From assembly GCA_020627645.1 (NCBI GenBank), contig JAHDGN010000121.1, positions 1-8,561 of the forward strand: 8,561 nucleotides of DNA, in the 5' to 3' direction. Source of the DNA: Akkermansiaceae bacterium. GTDB taxonomy: Bacteria; Verrucomicrobiota; Verrucomicrobiia; Verrucomicrobiales; Akkermansiaceae. The notes beneath the pieces were generated by a model. The model was not told where the DNA came from. It worked only from the letters and a program-made list of their open reading frames with translations, and ran no database searches. The position numbers were made by a program, and so were the translations under genes. Shown here in pieces: positions 5,501-8,561 of the stretch (positions are counted from its first letter, which is position 1; each line of letters begins with the position of its first letter).

Positions 5501-5956
5501 ATGTCGTATTCTCGTTCTGCCAACTCAAACCCAATTACTGAGCCTGAGGGGGGAACGTGGCATTTTGCAAATCTCTCAGACGTCCGTGCCTATCGGTTCA
5601 ACTGGGATGATCAGTGTTCGTTCGATGGGATTGTTGATGACGGTGGTGAACTGAATTCAACGCGATGGCCTCTAGAGGGAATTGTATTGAATGCGAGTCA
5701 AGTTTCCCGACTGAAGGCTGCGGTGACTGGATCCCATCCTTGTCATCCCACTGCTGCATGTTTCTATCCTCACCACGCCTTTGTTTTTTATGACGATCAA
5801 GGGCGGATGGTCGGGTATCTGAACCTTTGCTTTCTCTGTTCTAATTATTCGGGTGTGCCAGACGAGTTCGCTGATTTGTGGGATCTCGAGGCGTTGGCCG
5901 CAATTTTGGGAGAGCTTGGAATGCCGTTGAGAAATCCTCAATGGGGCGAAAAATAG
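5501..5956 (+). CDS. Cys/His-rich CFxC-motif hypothetical protein
   Basis: The ATG start gives 151 residues with no signal peptide or membrane segment. An in-frame TGA lies shortly upstream, so the start cannot move far. The core at 80-120 carries Cys81, Cys87, Pro90, His91, His92, the strand AFVFYDDQGRMVGYLNLC, then Cys110-Phe-Leu-Cys113. The spacing of C-x-x-P-H-H and C-F-x-C around a beta hairpin suggests a metal or redox site, though this is inference. The pattern 'CF.P.H...FYD..G...G....CF.C' matches a broad family of small hypothetical proteins I recall from several phyla with no settled function. The N-terminal half (GGTWHFANLSDVRAYRFNW) looks like a separate beta-rich part, and the C-terminus is a short helix ending in ALAAILGELGMPL. 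The gene is followed after 51 bases by a membrane-protein gene. Confidence 0.65.
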   Translation: MSYSRSANSNPITEPEGGTWHFANLSDVRAYRFNWDDQCSFDGIVDDGGELNSTRWPLEGIVLNASQVSRLKAAVTGSHPCHPTAACFYPHHAFVFYDDQGRMVGYLNLCFLCSNYSGVPDEFADLWDLEALAAILGELGMPLRNPQWGEK

Positions 5957-6007
5957 TGAACTCGGTGCCTGGTTTTTGGGCTGATTTTCAGTTATGGTTA
6001 TGCTGGT

Positions 6008-6346
6008 ATGGAAGTTATTCTGAGAGTGCTTTCGCTGGTCGTCTATCTTGCTTTAGGATCATGGTTGGCGGATCGGTGGGTGGTTGCGATGAGAGGCGAA
6101 GGATGGCGAAAACGTGGCGGGTTTGTTGCCTTTGTTCTTGTGGCTTGGATTGGAGTTTTTGTTCTGGGTTGGATCCAAGATCAAATTTCAATTGCGTATT
6201 TTGACCCAGAAAAATTTTCCGACGAACGAGGGCTTTCGGGTGAAGTTGTGCATGATGGGGTGGGGAGTAATGTCGTCGCTTTGACTTTTGGTTGGGTATT
6301 GGTTTGTTTGTGCATCGGCATTGCGAAGCGATGCAAGTTTAGGTAG
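6008..6346 (+). CDS. Small integral membrane protein, three predicted membrane segments
   Basis: The 112-residue product starts MEVILRVLSLVVYLALGSWLA. Hydrophobic segments are at about 4-20, 40-57 (FVAFVLVAWIGVFVLGWI) and 89-106 (VVALTFGWVLVCLCIGIA). A basic loop (MRGEGWRKRG) follows the first and a polar loop (DPEKFSDERGLSGEVVHDG) lies between the second and third. A positive-inside reading places the first loop and the KRCKFR tail in the cytoplasm. The conserved-looking polar loop would then be outside, but the topology is tentative. I recognise no family. The next gene starts only 19 bases after the stop, so the two are probably co-transcribed. No Shine-Dalgarno site is visible. Confidence 0.6.
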   Translation: MEVILRVLSLVVYLALGSWLADRWVVAMRGEGWRKRGGFVAFVLVAWIGVFVLGWIQDQISIAYFDPEKFSDERGLSGEVVHDGVGSNVVALTFGWVLVCLCIGIAKRCKFR

Positions 6347-6365
6347 GGAGAAGACTGAAAACGAA

Positions 6366-6893
6366 ATGCTTCGAAAATTTTTAAAGATTTTTGATAAGGA
6401 GAATCGGAATCCATGTCTGGATTGGCCTATGGTGGAGATCGTCGCACCTCACTTTCATCTTCAGTCACGGAAATTTGGTGAGTTAGAGTTTGGTGATGCC
6501 ATCGAAATGGCGAGAGTTTATGGACGTCCTGAATTCATTTTGCCAGTTGAGGGAGGCGCATTTCATTTGATCTATGCTAGAGCAGGGTTCCTGTTCGAGT
6601 TTTCGGAGGAGAGGCTTTCTTATGTCGCGTATTTTGTTGCAGAAGATCAGTTTCAGCCAAATGTGCCATTCCTCAATTTTTGCGAGCCTTTGGTTGATTC
6701 TCATCTCCTAACGGCCTCTGACGATGCTGCAGGAATCAAGGCGGTTTTTGGTTCACCCAGATCAATCGATCATGATCTCGAGAGGACGATCCTTTTCTAT
6801 CGAATCAAGGGTTTAATCATTGAGTTTGAACTTGGGAAAGAGGGGTCATTGAGGCGAGTGAATATCTTTCCCGATGAAGAAGAATCGAAGTAG
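6366..6893 (+). CDS. Unrecognised protein with two BamE-like repeat units
   Basis: ATG 6366 gives 175 residues; the frame is open further upstream but overlaps the membrane-protein gene and lacks a better start. There is no signal peptide. Two stretches of about 48 residues show the same pattern: residues 45-94 (MARVYGRPEFI ... FHLIYARAGFLFEF ... RLSYVAYFVAED) and 123-172 (IKAVFGSPRSI ... ILFYRIKGLIIEF ... LRRVNIFPDEE). Both read as helix, [YF]G-x-P, then a strand with L/I-x-Y or F-Y, G[FL]..EF, then L..V..F and acidic residues. This order resembles the small alpha-beta fold of BamE/SmpA-type domains, so the protein may be a tandem duplication of it. That is inference from pattern only. The partner, if any, may be the preceding membrane protein, with which it is probably co-transcribed. 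Confidence 0.65.
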   Translation: MLRKFLKIFDKENRNPCLDWPMVEIVAPHFHLQSRKFGELEFGDAIEMARVYGRPEFILPVEGGAFHLIYARAGFLFEFSEERLSYVAYFVAEDQFQPNVPFLNFCEPLVDSHLLTASDDAAGIKAVFGSPRSIDHDLERTILFYRIKGLIIEFELGKEGSLRRVNIFPDEEESK

Positions 6894-6922
6894 AATGGAT
6901 TGGAGAAGTGATGCTTAATTGA

Positions 6923-6940
6923 CACCGTTGATTTACGGTG
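6923..6940 (+). terminator. Hairpin after the 6008-6893 gene pair
   Basis: CACCGT (6923-6928) and ACGGTG (6935-6940) are perfect six-base arms around TGATTT. They lie 29 bases after the stop of the duplicated-domain gene. GGCTGGTGTGTTT follows, which is T-poor, so this is a candidate terminator or 3'-end hairpin. Confidence 0.4.
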
Positions 6941-7132
6941 GGCTGGTGTGTTTGACTCTGGATTGGAGTCGGTCTATTGTCATTCTAATAACATGATCGA
7001 GTGGGCGTAGAGGGAGTTCGGCGTTGGCTTTTGGCCATTAGTTGGTAGCTTTTAGGGGAGCTGCCGCTCCAGGGGTGATTCTGGTTGGTGGAAAGAAGAA
7101 CCGATTGGCTCCGAGGTCACGCGCCTAAACCT

Positions 7133-7146
7133 CAATGTGAACATTG
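7133..7146. repeat. Short palindrome CAATGT-GA-ACATTG upstream of the TPR gene
   Basis: The arms CAATGT (7133-7138) and ACATTG (7141-7146) are perfect around two bases, about 90 bases before the TPR start. The size fits a dimeric-regulator operator half-site pair, but there is no second copy in the window to support this. Confidence 0.25.
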
Positions 7147-7233
7147 TGATCATCCAAGGGGGTAGAGGTGGAAGTTCTGGAAGTGAAAGTGGCTTGTTTA
7201 GTGTGGAAATAACGATGAATCTTTTGGGGTGTT

Positions 7234-7671
7234 ATGGGCAGACAATCTCAAGATTTCCTAGTTCGTAAAGTAGAGCGGCTTCGGCGAGCTGTTGATCGTT
7301 GTCCAAAAAGTGCAATTCTATTTCAAGGGTTGGGGCGGACTTATCTTCAACTGGGGTTGGTCGAAGAAGGTCGACGTTTCCTCGTTCGATCTCTGGAACT
7401 TGATTCTTCAGATCCCTGGACAAATCTTTATCTGGGGACAACTCATTATCAGGAGGGGGATTATCAGGCGGCTTTGAATTATTTTCAAACAGCGCACTTG
7501 TTGGACCGTGCCATAGGTATGCCATTGGTTGGTTTGGGCGATTGTTTTCAAAAGCTGGGAATGAGAGAAAGGGCAAAATTTTACTACGATCAAGCAACGT
7601 ATCTTGATCCGGAATGCGTGCCTTCATATACTCGGTTGAGAAAATGGAGTGATCTAGATGAAGGTGTCTAG
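7234..7671 (+). CDS. Small tetratricopeptide repeat (TPR) protein
   Basis: The 145-residue product is made almost wholly of three TPR units, helix-turn-helix repeats that act as protein-binding scaffolds. Repeat 1 (about 26-59) reads SAILFQGLGRTYLQLGLVEE and ends at LELDSSDP; repeat 2 (about 60-93) has WTNLYLGTTHYQEGDYQAAL and AHLLDRAI; repeat 3 (about 94-127) has MPLVGLGDCFQKLGMRERAK and ATYLDPEC. The Gly, Ala and Pro signature positions are in place. There is no signal peptide or membrane segment, so it is probably cytoplasmic, and there is no attached enzymatic domain. The start ATG has only a weak GGGGTG close before it. Its partner cannot be told; neighbouring genes are unrelated. The family call is confident, the role is not. 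Confidence 0.8.
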   Translation: MGRQSQDFLVRKVERLRRAVDRCPKSAILFQGLGRTYLQLGLVEEGRRFLVRSLELDSSDPWTNLYLGTTHYQEGDYQAALNYFQTAHLLDRAIGMPLVGLGDCFQKLGMRERAKFYYDQATYLDPECVPSYTRLRKWSDLDEGV

Positions 7672-7674
7672 ATC
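7651..7674 (+). terminator. 8-base inverted repeat across the TPR stop codon
   Basis: GATCTAGA (7651-7658) and TCTAGATC (7667-7674) are perfect arms around an eight-base loop. The right arm contains the TAG stop (7669-7671). No T tract follows, so termination is uncertain; it may stabilise the mRNA end. Confidence 0.3.
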
Positions 7675-7834
7675 TAGGGAATGGCGGGGTGATTCATTCT
7701 TGGGTGTTGTCTCTGGTGGCATTTGCATCCGGGTGATGATTTTTGGGAAACCGGAAAGTGGTGAGGCATCCAGCTCAAAATTTCAGTCTCCTCTTTTGCT
7801 GGTCTAAGAAACAGGCTAAACTGAATTGAGAATT

Positions 7835-8266
7835 ATGTCGCGAGTCGCTATCCAGAACCGAATCTTATCTTCGATTTCTTTTCCGATTTTTCATTTTACG
7901 ACGATCTTTTTACCAATATCGATTTCGTATCCCCAACATATTCTATCGTTGGTTACCGTGGGGTATGTCGAGATTCCTCCATTGAGTCAGTGGGGGTGGG
8001 TTGTCAGAGCGGCTTTGTTTATTCTGAATATTTTTTCTTTTTGTTGTATTTTTCGACTCCTTGTTAGGAAGGGTCACCGGACGTTTTTGTTTTTGGTGTT
8101 ATGGAATTTATCCGACCTTGATCATTTCTGGTTTGTGCGGAGGAGTGTGGAATATTGTCTACCTCGCTATTTGGTCGTTTTCGTTCCAAAAGAGACGGCG
8201 CGAATTTTCTCGGCCTTGGAAATCTGCGAAGGCATTGTAGTTTCTTACTACTTATCCCGGCTATGA
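7835..8266 (+). CDS. Putative membrane protein, reading frame doubtful in its second half
   Basis: From ATG 7835 the frame has 143 codons (a TTG at 7826 would add three). The first half is hydrophobic and membrane-like: FPIFHFTTIFLPISISYPQH (16-35) and VRAALFILNIFSFCCIFRLL (57-76). After about residue 86 the called frame becomes polar and less convincing (WNLSDLDHFWFVRRSVEYCL). In contrast, the next frame, open from 8028 to a TAG at 8238-8240, reads YGIYPTLIISGLCGGVWNI followed by VYLAIWSF and a basic tail, FQKRRREFSRPWK. Loss of one T from the TTTTTGTTTTT runs at 8084-8094 would join them into a three-segment membrane protein of about 134 residues. The gene is therefore either intact as called, with its stop overlapping the next ATG by ATGA, or frameshifted. 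I recognise no family. Confidence 0.45.
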   Translation: MSRVAIQNRILSSISFPIFHFTTIFLPISISYPQHILSLVTVGYVEIPPLSQWGWVVRAALFILNIFSFCCIFRLLVRKGHRTFLFLVLWNLSDLDHFWFVRRSVEYCLPRYLVVFVPKETARIFSALEICEGIVVSYYLSRL

Positions 8267-8484
8267 TACCGATTTTGCTCATTTTATCTGGGTTAATCCT
8301 CATTGGGTTGACCTTTTGGAATCTAAGAGGAGAAGAGGTGGATGTATTTTTTTGGGGGGATTTGTTTAGCTGGAGTGTGAAGAAAACTGAATTTCCGGTG
8401 CTCTATTACATCGTGGTTGCCTCCCAGTTTTTGATTAGCATTCTTTTGATTTTGATTGGGATTGTTTGGTTAGTCTATTCGTAG
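8263..8484 (+). CDS. Small two-segment membrane protein
   Basis: ATG 8263 gives 73 residues with two clear membrane segments: IPILLILSGLILIGLTFW (2-19) and about residues 47-71, YYIVVASQFLISILLILIGI onward. The loop between them is polar and acidic (NLRGEEVDVFFWGD). The start overlaps the stop of the preceding frame by ATGA, typical of translational coupling. If the preceding gene really ends at 8240, the spacing is 22 bases instead. A TTG at 8155 would extend the protein upstream but adds polar sequence with no support. Function is unknown. With the preceding membrane protein it may form a two-gene unit. Confidence 0.6.
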   Translation: MIPILLILSGLILIGLTFWNLRGEEVDVFFWGDLFSWSVKKTEFPVLYYIVVASQFLISILLILIGIVWLVYS

Positions 8485-8517
8485 ACGGGTGAGGTGAATG
8501 GGCTTGACGTTGGTGCG

Positions 8518-8561
8518 ATGTCGGTGAGGGTTTGGTTGCCAATGAAGATCTTAGCTTTAGT
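8518..8561 (+). CDS. Possible start of a further gene, cut by the window edge
   Basis: An open frame begins at ATG 8518 (MSVRVWLPMKILAL) and has a second ATG at 8542 giving MKILAL, the usual look of a signal-peptide start. It runs off the window after a few codons, so neither the start nor the existence of the gene can be settled. It follows the small membrane protein by 33 or 57 bases on the same strand. Confidence 0.2.
   Translation, partial: MSVRVWLPMKILAL

Larger units (their letters stand above)
6894..7233. other. Gene-free stretch before the TPR gene
   Basis: About 340 bases with stops in all frames and no gene I can support. It holds three short perfect inverted repeats: CACCGT/ACGGTG at 6923-6940, GGAGC-TGCC-GCTCC at 7057-7070, and CAATGT-GA-ACATTG at 7133-7146. 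A promoter for the TPR gene is expected here, but no good -35/-10 pair stands out. Confidence 0.5.

Noticed and set aside
5878..6204. 108-codon + strand ORF overlapping the Cys/His gene end and the membrane-protein gene
   Set aside because: It is another frame of two better genes; its Cys/Trp-rich sequence has no membrane or domain pattern.
7042..7131. Short frame reading PGVILVGGKKNRLAPR, like the start of a MobA-type nucleotidyltransferase
   Set aside because: It ends after about 29 codons, has no continuation in other frames and lacks the rest of the family; chance resemblance.
7232..7627. 131-codon minus-strand ORF opposite the TPR gene
   Set aside because: It is the antisense of a clear TPR protein, and its Pro/Asn-rich sequence shows no family pattern.
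1..8561. CRISPR array, insertion sequence or phage genes
   Set aside because: No regularly spaced repeats, transposase, terminal repeats, integrase or phage structural proteins were seen on either strand.

Overview
The window looks like a chromosomal segment of a Verrucomicrobia-like (PVC group) bacterium. The basis is the sequence style of the FtsH and thioredoxin reductase proteins (for example the unusual FAD motif GTGCAGW in TrxB), a moderate GC content, weak or absent Shine-Dalgarno sites at most starts, and an alginate-lyase-type secreted enzyme, which suggests a marine or polysaccharide-rich habitat. The lineage call is inference from recalled family resemblance; no search was run. Every gene called with confidence lies on the + strand.

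Left part (1-1521): the C-terminal peptidase end of the membrane protease FtsH, cut by the window edge, a terminator-like hairpin with a T tract that overlaps its last codons, then a complete trxB for thioredoxin reductase. Both are housekeeping genes.

Middle (1522-3122): about 500 bases with no confident gene. It holds hairpins, a weak 47-residue + strand ORF and a minus-strand open stretch interrupted by a stop, possibly a gene remnant. A complete secreted protein of the alginate lyase superfamily follows. No transporter, regulator or second carbohydrate enzyme accompanies it, so it looks like a stand-alone secreted or periplasmic polysaccharide lyase.

Right part (3288-8484): a run of about nine short genes of roughly 70-180 codons, all on one strand and mostly separated by about 20-340 bases. 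They include a frameshifted gene, two unrecognised soluble proteins, a lipoprotein-like protein ending in TFTM, a small EYQDGS-type protein, a Cys/His-rich protein with a CFxC motif, membrane proteins, a protein with two copies of a BamE-like motif and a three-repeat TPR protein. Several resemble widely scattered small 'hypothetical' families of the sort often found as stand-alone immunity-like or accessory genes. No toxin, recombinase, transposase or CRISPR array is visible. At least one gene (3288-3684), and perhaps a second near 8090, appears to be frame-disrupted, as expected of a decaying or fast-changing accessory region.

No established multi-gene system can be named. The most worthwhile leads are the orphan-gene run itself, the duplicated domain at 6366-6893, the Cys/His protein at 5501-5956, and the two possible frameshifts.
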